Positions 1 through 9,640 of a DNA stretch of 13,852 nucleotides are shown one piece after another. The stretch is taken from positions 1-13,852 of the forward strand of contig JAABOA010000464.1 in assembly GCA_015680635.1 (NCBI GenBank), in the 5' to 3' direction. The first letter of the stretch is position 1, and every line of letters begins with the position of its first letter. This DNA is from Lunasporangiospora selenospora. Its lineage: Eukaryota > Mortierellomycota > Mortierellomycetes > Mortierellales > Mortierellaceae. The position numbers and the translations under genes were made by a program. The notes beneath the pieces were generated by a model. The model ran no database searches. It was not told the DNA's origin and saw nothing but the letters and a program-made list of their open reading frames with translations.

Positions 1-910
1 TCAGGCAACAATCATGTATCCAAAGGATGCCACATCAGCCGTACACCTTCTTGACCTCTTTCCAGGCGCTCATGTCCTCGAGGCCGGCACTGGAAATGGG
101 TCCATGACAATGTACATTCAACGAGCGATCCAGGGCCCTGGCTCTCATCTCGATACAGTAGACATCAGGAACGAGCATTCTTTCCAGGCGGAGCAAAATA
201 TTGAACGATTCTGGCGTGGCATGTATCGACCAGGAGTCAACTTTTGGAGATCAGCTGGTGGTTTGGAAAGAGTCATCCAGCGATTGAACGGATCGGATCA
301 GGGGCAGTCTGCGGTGTCTGACGAGAACTTGCCACCTAACCCTCACTCACCTGACCACCAATACGATGCCATTAGTCTGGACCTACCTAATACAAAATCG
401 GTTCTCCTTGATCTGTGGCCACTGCTGAAGCCTGATCGTTACATGTGCCTGTACATTGTCAACATGTCACAGATCCTGGAGATGGTACAATGGCTTCGGA
501 AGATCAATTTTGAGGGCTACTCTGTAGAAAGGGTTCTCGAGGTCGAATGGAAAGAATGGAGTGTGAAGTCTGCGGCCGTGAGAAGCAAAGTCAAGGACCG
601 AGTCCATGTAGATGGGTTCGGCAAAGTGTCCTTACTTTCTCCTTCGGCTCCTTCGACACAATCCGGCCAGGACACGCCAAACGCTGAGAACAATGACGGA
701 GATGACATGGGTGGCACCAACTCCAACAACGGAAGAGCAACCGTCAAGGATATAACTCAGAAAACCCTTACAATGGCATCGGACAATATTCCAGATGACG
801 CCCTGGGCTGGGTTTGTCGTCCAATGCACATGCCTAAAGGTCACACTGGATTCTTGGTCCAACTCCGAAAGAACTCGCAGGACCACAAGGAAGAGGACAC
901 TGTCGTTTAG
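1..910 (+). CDS. tRNA (adenine-N1)-methyltransferase, Trm61/TRMT61B type (5' partial)
   Basis: A SAM-dependent methyltransferase of the Gcd14/Trm61 family, which makes 1-methyladenosine in tRNA. The frame is open from base 2. The first ATG, at 14, lies directly before Y-P-K-D, a motif that sits inside family members, so the true start is probably upstream; the TCAG at 1-4 could be a splice acceptor. Numbering from that ATG, motif I (E-A-G-T-G-N-G-S) is at about residues 23-30, the post-I acidic strand (V-D-I-R) near 49-52, and the substrate/SAM strand S-L-D-L-P-N at about 121-126. The Y-I-V-N-M-S-Q-I-L-E stretch near 148-157 and the E-W-K-E-W segment near 179-183 match the mitochondrial TRMT61B branch better than the cytosolic Trm61 branch. 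A hydrophilic Ser/Asn/Asp-rich insert at about 208-245 precedes the C-terminal G-H-T-G-F-L strand. No Trm6 partner is visible. Sure of the family, less sure of the organelle. Confidence 0.88.
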   Translation, partial: QATIMYPKDATSAVHLLDLFPGAHVLEAGTGNGSMTMYIQRAIQGPGSHLDTVDIRNEHSFQAEQNIERFWRGMYRPGVNFWRSAGGLERVIQRLNGSDQGQSAVSDENLPPNPHSPDHQYDAISLDLPNTKSVLLDLWPLLKPDRYMCLYIVNMSQILEMVQWLRKINFEGYSVERVLEVEWKEWSVKSAAVRSKVKDRVHVDGFGKVSLLSPSAPSTQSGQDTPNAENNDGDDMGGTNSNNGRATVKDITQKTLTMASDNIPDDALGWVCRPMHMPKGHTGFLVQLRKNSQDHKEEDTVV

Positions 911-958
911 TTTTTCATCACAAAGGGCTTATAATATGTACATTACTCGCATATAGAG

Positions 959-981
959 TAGGGTGATTGATTATCACCCTA
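959..981. repeat. Perfect 9-bp inverted repeat between convergent genes
   Basis: TAGGGTGAT at 959-967 and ATCACCCTA at 973-981 are exact reverse complements separated by a 5-nt loop (TGATT). The hairpin lies in the 81-nt gap between the stop of the methyltransferase gene (910) and the stop of the large minus-strand gene (992). It would therefore fall in the 3' UTR of either transcript or of both. A role in 3'-end formation or in limiting read-through is inference. Confidence 0.7.
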
Positions 982-991
982 AAACAATAGA

Positions 992-3900
992 CTATGATTT
1001 TTCGCTCGTTGCGCTATCGTCGGTATGCTGTATGAATCCTTTGTCATTTGGACTTAATATCCGCGACAGTCTAGCCCGTATGGCCTCTCGCTCCTGTTCT
1101 GGTAAATACAACAGAGCGGCTAGAAGGCAATTCACTTGGTCTTGACTGAGCATGTCCTGAGGCTGTAAAGCTGTTGGCGACGTTGGGTGAGATGTAGATT
1201 CTGCTCTTTCTTGCGTCTTTTTCAGTGTTTCTTCATTATTTGGTTGAGCGCGGGGGGTCTTTGGATGCTCGTCAGGGGTGTCTTGCTCCGCTCCTGTAAT
1301 CGAGCCCTTTTGTGTTTCCGGTGCTGGAGCTGGAGCTGGAGCTGGAGCTGGAGCTGGAGCTGGAGGAGCCAAGTTTGCTTCTGGGCCAGCCTGTGTTGGC
1401 AGGGTCTTCTGTGCTTCAACCTGTTCTTCCGACAGAGGTCCATTTTTTGAATCGATTTGTTTAGGAGGCGTTTTCGTCATAATACTGTTGAACCATGCAA
1501 GGGTAGAATCGTCCATACTGCCGCTGGCCCGCGGTGGGGCAGAGGGTCGGGTCCTGCCTCTCGATCCCAAAGAGTATTGGATTGTATCAGAAGGCAAGGT
1601 AGCTTGCTGTGCACCCTCATCACCATCTCTGTACCTTTGTCTTCTGCCTCTTTTCTTGGACGCCTTTGTTGTCGATTCACCTTTTCGCTTCTTTGAAGTG
1701 ACCGGTCCATAGTGTGCATCTTGGAGCTTGACAATTTCCTCAGAGGCGTTCATTGCCATTAATACCAATTCATCCCGAGCCTTTAGTCTGGCTAGCTGTT
1801 GCGGATCAATCGAGGTCTCTTCAAAAAGTCTCTTGGAGGGTTGCAGAGAAGGTGAGTGCTTTGGTTCGATCAATGGCTCCAGAGAGTTATCATCTTTGTT
1901 ACGTCCAGTTCGTTCTTGAGTTCCACGAGACGTTGAGCCAACAGTGCCTGGAGAGACGATATTAGACATTCTGCTGAACAACATAAAGCTCAGCAGAATG
2001 AAATCCAACAACGGTTTGGGGCAATCCGCTTGCATAGCCTAGTCAAGAGAAGGGAAGAGTAGCACTCTGTTAAAGCTCACGATCTGTTAATAGTCTAAAA
2101 CTTCTTCCCTTTACAAAACATATACTCAGACTTACCTTGACTGAAGCAAGTACTAAAGATGTGATCTGATCAACCGCCATGTCATAGCCCAATCCTATTG
2201 CATGAACGCACTCCCAGTCATCCTTGTAAAGTTCTGGGGATGGATCCAATGCCAGCCGAAGTAGTGCCTCAGACATAAACAAAACAGTCAATATCGCCTC
2301 CATCTGGTTCATTTCTTGCTTGTCGTCTTGTGGTATCAACCTGATCCTGTCCAATGTTGAATCAATGTATGCCTCTGAGCACCAGGTTGTACAAGCATGT
2401 TGTTGGGTAGTGGTGCCATCGGAATTTTGGCCGCCATTTGAACTGGGTTCCACTACTTTTGTTTCATCTGTATGCCAGAAAATAGTGGCATCTTGTGATC
2501 GTGGTCCACCCCACAGATTGATCAACAGTGGCAGTGCCTTGACTAAAAGGCGTTGACTCTCAGCCCTTGAGCTAATGCTCAACACTCTGTAAAGTGCAAT
2601 AGTCACCATCCGTTTTGCTTTCAATCCGTCCACTTCTCGACGATGTTCATTCCTTTTAACCGCCTAATTGATTAAAGAGGATCGTAAAAAAGATATTGTT
2701 AAAAGTCAAGTCCTTGAAGCTCCAACGTACAACCGCGGATGAGGGAAATGGCTATTATACAATACCTGTAGCATATCCAAGAGGACTTCGTCACATATCC
2801 GCCCTAGGTCGAGGAATAAAGCAATTGCGATGGCGAAATTTCCACCGTATTCAGATCGGTTCCTCTCCTGAATCTCCACAGGAGCCTCACTGCTATACTT
2901 GAACAAGGTCAATCTGTCGCCGCAAAGCAAGTGGATCATCCGAGGTAACTCAGGGTAGAGAATCTCTTGCTTGAGATGGTATTTGTAGGCACTCAAAAGT
3001 GGTATCGCCGCCATCCTGGACTCAAGATCAACGCCCAATGAAATGCTATATAACTGCTTCACAAATCTCTGGGCAGCTTCTGTTTGTTTTTGTAGTACCG
3101 AGTCCTGGGGGCGGAGGTCGATTGGAGTATTCGCATCCCGAGTAAAATCAGTCAATCTCACGACCACACGATCGCACAGACGAACAATACTCTCCATATC
3201 TAAACCTCCACTCGATTTCTTGTTTAGCTCGAGGTTCGTCTTTTGTGCCGATCCCAGCAAAAGATGGTTTGCGGTCCACATTGAGCTTGCTGTTCTTAGC
3301 TGGAGCAGGCGGATCAAAAGTCGGGTATGGATACTATCAAGTAACCAGGTGATCGGATGAGGCGTTTCCGCGCCGTAAAGTGAGAGTAAGATCCGAGTAA
3401 CGGATTGAAAGCAATTCGAACTCTGTCGTGGCGGTTGCTGGGATTCAGGGTCTATCATCCTCTCAATCAGAGGAGCAACACAGACATTCATGAACTCGAG
3501 AGAATCCAAAAGAGCCAAGTCATGCCGAGGCAAGACTCTTGTAAAGGCACTGACAACCGCCTCATGAAAGTTATCCTGTCGTTGATCATCCCAAAAGTGT
3601 GATTCCAGTAATCGATAGTCGCTTGCCACCAGTGGAGGTTTATCCTCTGAGAGTTCTTTCCTTCCAAGAATGATGTCGCTTAAAACAACTACGAGCATGG
3701 TCGACTCATTTGCATTCCCACGTAGCCAAGGTAGTTGACCTAGACTTGTCAGGACTTGGAGCATGATGGAGCATTGACCTCTGTTAGTAACGGCAGACTC
3801 AAGAATTTTGATAACGGTCTGGTAGGGGCATATCAAGGACGCCTATTGGGTTCAAGAAATAGAACACATGATTAATGTTGGATCGACCCATTCGGATTCT

Positions 3901-6543
3901 AAAAGGTCAGGCATAAACAAAGCAATATAAAAACCATGTCTTACTTTAAGTAGAAGTTCATAAACACGTGTAGGGATCAAGCTTGAGAGTCCGTTATCGT
4001 TCTGGACAACCTGGTTCAAAGCAGAAGTAAGAGTCGCGCCAATGTCCACGTTCCAATATTCCCAAGAACCGAAAGTTGGGTCTTTTGCAGACGACCCAAG
4101 AGCCCTAGTTGTACATCAGATTTAGTCAATGGGGTTAAAGCGACTCTCAGAGTGAATTCAGAGTGCAGACCTCGCCTATACATACCTTGAGATTTGGTAA
4201 AGGTAATCTCTTAATTGTTGTCGAAGAGGTATAGACAGTTTTGGAAATAGCGAAAGGAGGATGTCGAAACACTGTCGGATCTTTTCAACTGTTATCCAGG
4301 TAGAGTTGGTCCGAAGTCTCCTCGTGTACCTTTTCAGAGTATCGCACAAATCCCAATGTAGGTTGCATTCATAAACCAAATCTGAGAATGTTTTTTCCAA
4401 GGATCTAAGTGAGGATTTTTCACGCATATTTACATTAGAGCTTATTTCTTGCGGTCTCAAACCCTTTCTTTGTGTATCAACTTAGTTCTTGGATAACCTA
4501 CAAGTCAAATATGGCAAGGAACTGGAGCTTCAGCTTGACGCATGACTGCCACCCAGGGGATCGTCTGGCAATGGTTGTTTCTACCCATCTCTTGTGCATA
4601 TCCGCTTGGTTGCTTTCTAATCCAGCGTTGCTGCCGTTTGACTCTAGCAAGGGCCAAACGTTTGAGAGTCGTGCAATACTCCTGGAGGGGACTTCAGGAA
4701 CTTCTTGGTGTAGTCGGACAGTGTTGCAAATTGAGACGAACGCATGTAAATGGGAGGCTAGTTGGGCATCCGTAGCATTGGCGGTGTGGGTACGGTCCTG
4801 CTGGGTGACATTGTAGTCTGATGAATCCTTGCATAATTGTGTATCCCGGCCAATGCTAGAAATATTGAGGTCATGGAGTTTAGCTACATGAGTATAATCA
4901 CTAATGCATCCATTAGACTTGGCCAATGCATGGAAGGGTAGGGGGGAGGTGATGGGATTTTAGGTCTTACCATCGATTCAACCTCTCTATCCTTGTGGCT
5001 CTTTTGGTACCTCCAGTCTTCTCTCGATATCCAGGTATGAGACTGGTGAGTAAGCCTGATGATGTGTAGGTCGCACCGAGGCTATCCCAGAGCTGTGCAA
5101 CATCTCTGCACTTTTGTAGACGATTCTCCCACTTTTTATAGTCTGCCTCGTGTCCATAGTCCGTCGGACCAAATTCGACAAGTAACTGTAGTATTTTAAA
5201 TACTAGATCCCGCACCGGCTCGAATGCTTCCATGATCCTCCCCCTTGTATGACTATCACTTTGTTCCAAACTTCTGAACCTTTGCGTTAACAGTCTATGG
5301 AGCAAAAGAGACAACTGTTCTCGAAGAAAGTGTCGGCATTGTTGACTGATCCGCAGTGCTTCCATCCATAAATGCTCCCATGATGCCTCTGTCGTGTTTT
5401 GATTATTGTCCAGGGATAGTCGCAAGTTGCGTTCAGGGTTACATTCCGAGGGGTGATCCAAGACAAGCATTCGATCGACCGACCAATAGAGCAAGGCGAC
5501 CAAAAACTCGGATGTCAATTCTTGGGAACCAAGAAGCTGAGAAAGCAATGACTGTTGCTGCGTTATCGAGTCGATTCCCGTTAAATCCACGAGCATGTTG
5601 TTCACCATTCCAAGTCCTAGCATGAGCTTTAGGTAATCGTTTGTATCCAGTTTCCAGTGCACACTGAGCTCGAGAAACTCGTCTGAGCATCTACCTAGAT
5701 TATTATTTAGTGTCACGAGTAGTAGATCCAACGGAACAAGACGGGTAAAGTGTGAGTACTATTAAATTTCGTTGATACCATCCGTCAATTGCGCTGTTGA
5801 TCCAAAGGCACTTACGGAGGGACCATGCATCAAAGATATACCCGTGGATCAGTGAGTTCTTGGAGTGTCGATCAAGTCCCAGTCTCCTTTTATCATTTCC
5901 AAAGAGTCGCCTCAACCGGACTAGCATCATGCGCGTTGCCCTGAGGAAAATCGAGGATGGTTACAGGGCAAAGTTAGTTCTAGATCCGAGCAAAGTGCGT
6001 TTTCCCTTGAACTTTGAGGAATCGGATCGCTGAGTCCGAGTGCCTCCATGGCACTTACTCTGTTGTGCCACTTGCATCGCAGTTTTCTCCATAGCATGAC
6101 AGGATCGCTGCTTCGAGGTCGACCTATCATAGCACAGCAGCAGGGTATTATCCAAAGATACAAAGTTAGTGAAAAATAAAAAGAGAATTGTCCAATGAAT
6201 GAAGAAGAGGGCACATCCTACTCTACCTTGAGGCGAAGCGAAGCGCTTCCTGCTCTTGTGAGATGTGTTAATGCCATTGTCTCTCCCAAAGAGCATCTAG
6301 CATGAGGCGCGTGTCCTGTCTAACGATGAGATGATTGAAGGCAATGTAATTTCGTCTTCTGAAGTCGAGTCACTTGTTTACCTAAATTTTAATACTTTTT
6401 GCTTCGCCTTGACTTACTTTCAGTTCCAATGCCTTCAACCCCTCCCAGGTGTTGGCTCACATTCTCAGCACATTCAGGGTGCCCTTAATCACGATTTCGA
6501 TGGCTGGCGATGAAGTGGCAATGTTGATCTGTTTGACAAGCAT
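992..6543 (-). CDS. Large multi-exon helical protein, candidate MED12-like; N-terminus uncertain
   Basis: I did not recognise this gene outright. Phase-consistent exons, 5' to 3', are 6607-6461, 6296-6227, 6123-6059, 5940-5816, 5694-4971, 4900-4502, 4404-4186, 4104-3945, 3842-2766, 2663-2136 and 2038-992. From ATG 6543 they give about 1,498 residues. The 4970/4900 acceptor could instead be at 4855, and the 4501/4404 acceptor is also a choice among several in phase. Everything through the 2663-2136 exon looks alpha-helical and leucine-rich, like a solenoid scaffold. The last exon is different: polar, with a basic cluster K-K-R-K and K-K-R-G-R-R-Q-R at about 1665-1610 (a likely nuclear signal), an Ala-Pro repeat, and a short helix near the end. 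A stretch at about 3400-3575 (starting F-H-E-A-V) aligns from memory with human MED12, including T-R-I-L-L facing C-R-I-L-L. No upstream MED12 domain is seen, so the assignment is tentative. Confidence 0.35.
1323..1364. repeat. Seven-copy GCTGGA hexanucleotide microsatellite in coding sequence
   Basis: Seven perfect tandem copies of GCTGGA lie inside the last exon of the large minus-strand gene, where they encode an alternating Ala-Pro tract. The six-base unit keeps the frame, so copy-number change would lengthen or shorten a flexible linker without a frameshift. The opposite strand stays open across the tract for the same reason; those frames are shadows. Confidence 0.9.
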
Positions 6544-6607
6544 GGATTCTCTTTTGGCTAGCTGAATGAGCCATTGTGTCAAAAACAGAAAAGCGCGTCT
6601 TCTTTCT
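6461..6607 (-). other. Probable 5'-most recognised exon of the large gene
   Basis: This block reads as 48 open codons (ending N-V-L-R) in a frame that joins the downstream exon in phase, through a GTGAGC donor at 6460 and a CTAG acceptor at 6297. It is preceded by a CTAA branch-like site and an ACAG acceptor at 6608. That suggests a still earlier exon rather than a start here. The only in-frame ATG is internal, at 6543. A 40-nt block at 6807-6846, flanked by ACAG and GTAAAC, would join in phase but is too short to trust. A shorter gene starting at ATG 6277 is the fallback. Confidence 0.45.
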
Positions 6608-7078
6608 CTGTCTTTATTCTTTTAGCAACAGAGGGGCACATTCCTCTTCAGTTGAGCCAGCCCTCTTGTTGTTCAGGAAAGTCAGTTTGTGGTCTGCACA
6701 TCCGCGCTCAAAAGTGTAAAAAGTGTCTGATCGCTATTGGGGATTGATATGCATATGGGTATTTTCATAGTTTCTTATTGGGGTCTACGGCATCCAAACT
6801 GTTTACAAGAAGCGGAAGAAGCGGGCATTGGGAAGGAGGGGATCCGCTGTAGTTTAAATCTCCGAAAACGGGAGTATAGGATTAACAAAAAATCCTCCAC
6901 AAGAGATGCGTCTTTCTAGAGGGCTTTCTGATGGACACACTTTATTTATCTTTGCTGTAAACAGGCTAAAGAAGGCCAGGAATAGGAGTCGTGAAGAGTG
7001 AGGAGAGGAAAGTGTGGACTTGGGAAAGCGCGTCCCGTTTGCGTCCTTCGACCAAAATGTTTTTCTTTGGCGCCTGGT
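6608..7078. other. Intergenic stretch between two minus-strand genes
   Basis: About 470 bases separate the first recognised exon of the large gene from the stop of the cysteine-rich gene. They hold that gene's 3' UTR and polyadenylation-like signal (6941-6946) and whatever promoter or first exon serves the large gene. On the minus strand every frame is broken by stops between about 6650 and 6930, so no substantial coding exon fits. Confidence 0.5.
6941..6946 (-). terminator. AATAAA polyadenylation signal (cysteine-rich gene)
   Basis: A canonical AATAAA on the minus strand sits about 135 nt past the TAA stop of the small cysteine-rich gene, in an otherwise untranslated stretch. It fits the 3' end of that transcript and supports its being separate from the large gene downstream. 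Confidence 0.55.
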
Positions 7079-7330
7079 TTAGCAGCTGTCCTCCCAGTGG
7101 TGGGGTTCGCCGCAAGAGTGAGCGCAGCCAACGCCGAGGTTTGGGCCATCCCAACATTTGATGCCTCTGCCTCCCATGTTCGCCTTGAACTTTGTTCTTG
7201 CCAGGTTACATTTGCAGGTGTATCCCACCCAGTTGCCTCCACAGTCTCCATTGGCCCAGCAGGTAAGTTCTGCGGCCACCAGCAGTGGGACAAAAGACAG
7301 GGTCATGCAGATAATAGCGAAGAATTTCAT
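7079..7330 (-). CDS. Small secreted cysteine-rich protein
   Basis: An 83-residue single-exon protein with a clear signal peptide: the basic M-K start is followed by a hydrophobic core to about residue 19, then V-A-A, giving a predicted mature end of about 64 residues. The mature part has eight cysteines spaced C-x5-C-x8-C-x1-C-x17-C-x9-C-x3-C-x9-C, enough for four disulfides, and is rich in Gly and Trp. I do not recognise the family. Secreted proteins of this size and Cys content in fungi include effectors, antimicrobial peptides and wall-associated proteins, and nothing here chooses among them. The start is supported by the signal peptide and by a TATA box about 87 nt upstream. The nearest minus-strand neighbour downstream is the large helical gene, with a polyadenylation signal between them. 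Confidence 0.8.
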   Translation of the reverse strand: MKFFAIICMTLSFVPLLVAAELTCWANGDCGGNWVGYTCKCNLARTKFKANMGGRGIKCWDGPNLGVGCAHSCGEPHHWEDSC

Positions 7331-7416
7331 GCTTGCGAAATGCTTGATGGTTTGGTTTTAAAGTGTTTTGTAGAGTGCGTGGAGAGTTTGCTCTTTCGGA
7401 GAACAGACACTTTGGG

Positions 7417-7424
7417 TATTTAAA
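7417..7424 (-). promoter_or_regulatory. TATA-like box of the cysteine-rich gene
   Basis: TTTAAATA on the minus strand lies about 87 nt upstream of the ATG at 7330, leaving room for a 5' UTR of about 50-60 nt. The spacing resembles that of the TATA box of the other small secreted gene (about 103 nt). Confidence 0.5.
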
Positions 7425-7471
7425 CAGTGTTGGGCTTTTGCAGCAGTTTGATTTCCCCTTCTCTTAACCAA

Positions 7472-7539
7472 ACTTGCTCTTGATCTCATTACTTTGCTGT
7501 ACACTATTTTCTCAGCCTAATGCACTAGCTCTTGATCTC
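7472..7539. promoter_or_regulatory. Duplicated 16-mer upstream of the cysteine-rich gene
   Basis: ACTTGCTCTTGATCTC at 7472-7487 recurs as ACTAGCTCTTGATCTC at 7524-7539, with 15 of 16 bases identical and starts 52 nt apart. Both copies lie upstream of the TATA box at 7417-7424, about 50 and 100 nt from it. This is where activator or repressor sites would be expected. No known factor is claimed. Confidence 0.4.
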
Positions 7540-8415
7540 GGTGCGTTTGACCCCCCTTGCTTACTAGTCCATCCTGCCATTTTGACGACCAGGAGGTCGA
7601 TTTTTCGACTTTTTGTTTTCTAGTGCTTTCCTGAAATACCCCTCCTGTATCCAAAGGGCCAAACCGTATTTTTTCAAGTGGTTACCTTGGCTACAGTAGG
7701 GAAGAATGGGCTGAGGGGCCCTGGAATAAAGGAGGGTTGGTGTTCAAGTCCTATCAGAAGCAAAACGGCCATGTTGAGAGTAGAGATGGCGTTGGATGTC
7801 GACACAATCCAAATTGTAGTTTGGCATGAATTTTTCTCATTCGGCAATGGTATCAATGCCTATTTCGAGATGGTGTTATCCCGGGTAAGGAAAAAAAAGC
7901 AATAAGCCCTCCTTCAATGCGCATGTTGAATAATACAATATGGATGGATGGGCTTGAGATAGTTCCCTGGGCTGTTTGCTCTGTTACTGTTGACCTATGG
8001 CTTATTAGCATGGCAGTATGGTACCACGCTTGGTTCCACTGCGATCTGGAATAGTAATCTCTAAGGTAGTGGGGACTGAACTTGGTTTGCAGCTGTCCTA
8101 CTTGTGCTCCGGTGCCAAAGATTCGTAAGATCTAAATTGCGAGTTCCACCCTCTACGGACTATTCACCTGAGCTTAATTTGACCCAGACTGTGAATGGGT
8201 AAGTAGATGTTGTTGAGAGAGGGAAGGCCCACGAAATCCGAAAAGTAGGTGAAGTGAAGTGCCTTGTTCCTTTCGAACACTGCGTCCCAGCATCTGTCCC
8301 AGGTGCTGCTGGCACTGGCAGATATTTCGATCGGACTTTGATTTGTTTACCAGAAAAATTCCGTGATCCACATCCGTTCCTCATTTCATTCACTTCTTAC
8401 CCAAACATCCGAACA
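7540..8415. other. Intergenic region with divergent promoters
   Basis: Nearly 900 bases lie between the duplicated element of the minus-strand cysteine-rich gene and the start of the plus-strand COA5 gene, so it should hold the promoters of both. A small hairpin (GTCGA-TTTT-TCGAC) occurs near 7596-7609. Short open frames on both strands around 7674-7905 and 8160-8393 show no family features. I see no RNA gene here. Confidence 0.5.
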
Positions 8416-8765
8416 ATGCCATCGAGTTGCAAGGAGATCCGTGCAGAATTGGCTGAATGCATCCTAAAGTCTGACTGCGTCCTCCGGGATGGGCTCTCTG
8501 CAAAGGAATGTCTTCGCTCCGAGAATGAATACAGGGTTCCAGCAGAGTGCGCTGCGATTAAGAGGAGTTTCTTTGAATGCCGTCGTGGAATGGTAAGTAG
8601 AAAGAATTCAGGGCCTCTTTTGCTTTCACAGGGCAGACCTTACTAGCTTTGGGAATATTCAAGAAAGGCTCTCCGACTCGATTCTTATTTTCGTTTTTTT
8701 TATCTTTTGAACTCTTTGACGTCTAGTTGGATATGAGAACCAGATTCCGAGGCAATAAAGCATAG
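8416..8765 (+). CDS. Cytochrome c oxidase assembly factor Pet191/COA5 (twin CX9C)
   Basis: Exons 8416-8592 and 8727-8765 (GTAAGT donor, TCTAG acceptor, phase 0) give a 71-residue protein, close to the 74 residues of human COA5. It has the twin CX9C fold of intermembrane-space proteins oxidised by the Mia40/Erv1 relay: Cys5-x9-Cys15 near the start and a second C-x9-C ending in F-F-E-C-R-R at about residues 45-55. Two further cysteines, in S-D-C and K-E-C, complete the family pattern. The short second exon supplies the conserved ending L-D-M-R-T-R-F-R-G, which confirms the splice; unspliced reading gives unrelated residues. In yeast Pet191 is required to assemble complex IV. The ATG fits because the first CX9C cysteine follows only four residues later. 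The symbol depends on species convention (PET191 or COA5). Confidence 0.93.
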
Positions 8766-9629
8766 GAGCCTTCAACATTCAGATCTCATGTCATTGGAGG
8801 CGCCAATCGCTGCAGGGCAGCCAGGATTGACGAACAGGAACCCATCCCAAAGCAGCCAGGTAGTCTGGAGGTCTATCTCAGCATTAACGGAAGCGCTGGA
8901 ATTTACTCGACGCCTTTATATGGGCCTCTCACTCCTCCCCATACTTTCATCTCTTGATGAGAATAATCGATAAATCAGCGTTTAGGAGCGATCTGCAATG
9001 GCCATTGCTGTCGTCTTGGCCACCTCTTTGCTCAAACAATAATAAAGATAATCACGGAAGCGGTTGCTGTAAATCAACGGCTTGTTAACAACATCAGATA
9101 CTCTTGGAATGAGCATGCTTCAGCTTCAGCAATACTCTTTTAGAAGACCCGCCGCTCTAATCGAGCAACCATAAAGGTGCCAGGAGAGGCACTCGAGAGG
9201 ATGAGGAGAGAGGAGTATTCTATGTGCGATTTCTCAGTTTCACACTCTATCCCAGAAAATAGAGGCTAGGGAAGGAGAATGAAAAGGTCGTGTCATTGGC
9301 TCAAAAGTCCTACAATTGTTGCGGAGCAAAATATATGCTTCAATGTTGAAGTAGTGCAAAAAAGGCAAACATTGGTCTACTCTTTTTCTTTGCTGACAAG
9401 ACAGATGTTTATTGTTGAGATGGACAAAAATTATCGCGAGTTGAGAGCTCGGATTAGAAGTAACCAAGATACCGGGGTGCTATACATGGCAAATGAATAA
9501 GGTTAGGGATGACATTTAGACTAGTCAGAAGATCTTGTTACTGGCTTCTCCGAAGAGTAGACAACTTCTTGTCAACGCGGGCTGTTGTGTCTGTGACTAT
9601 TACTGATATAGAGATCCGAGAGTATTATA

Positions 9630-9640
9630 GGGGGGGGGGG
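9630..9640 (+). repeat. G11 homopolymer
   Basis: Eleven consecutive G residues sit in an otherwise AT-leaning intergenic stretch. Homopolymers of this length are length-unstable and prone to sequencing error, so the exact count may not be reliable. Confidence 0.9.

Noticed and set aside
14-16. ATG at 14 as the true start of the methyltransferase
   Set aside because: The Y-P-K-D motif directly after it is internal in the family and the frame is open to the window edge, so the gene is treated as 5' partial.
1187-1712. Gly/Ala- and Trp/Ser-repeat frames on the plus strand
   Set aside because: They are the reverse complement of the Ala-Pro repeat in the large minus-strand gene. The six-base repeat unit keeps all frames open.
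6640-6700. Short minus-strand run reading G-L-A-Q-L-K-R-N-V-P-L, similar to a MED12 N-terminal motif
   Set aside because: It is flanked closely by stops in the same frame, without the expected tryptophan or following helices, so I treat it as coincidence.
7678-7905. Plus-strand open frame ending near a GTAAGG donor-like site
   Set aside because: No partner exon in phase was found and the residues show no recognisable features.
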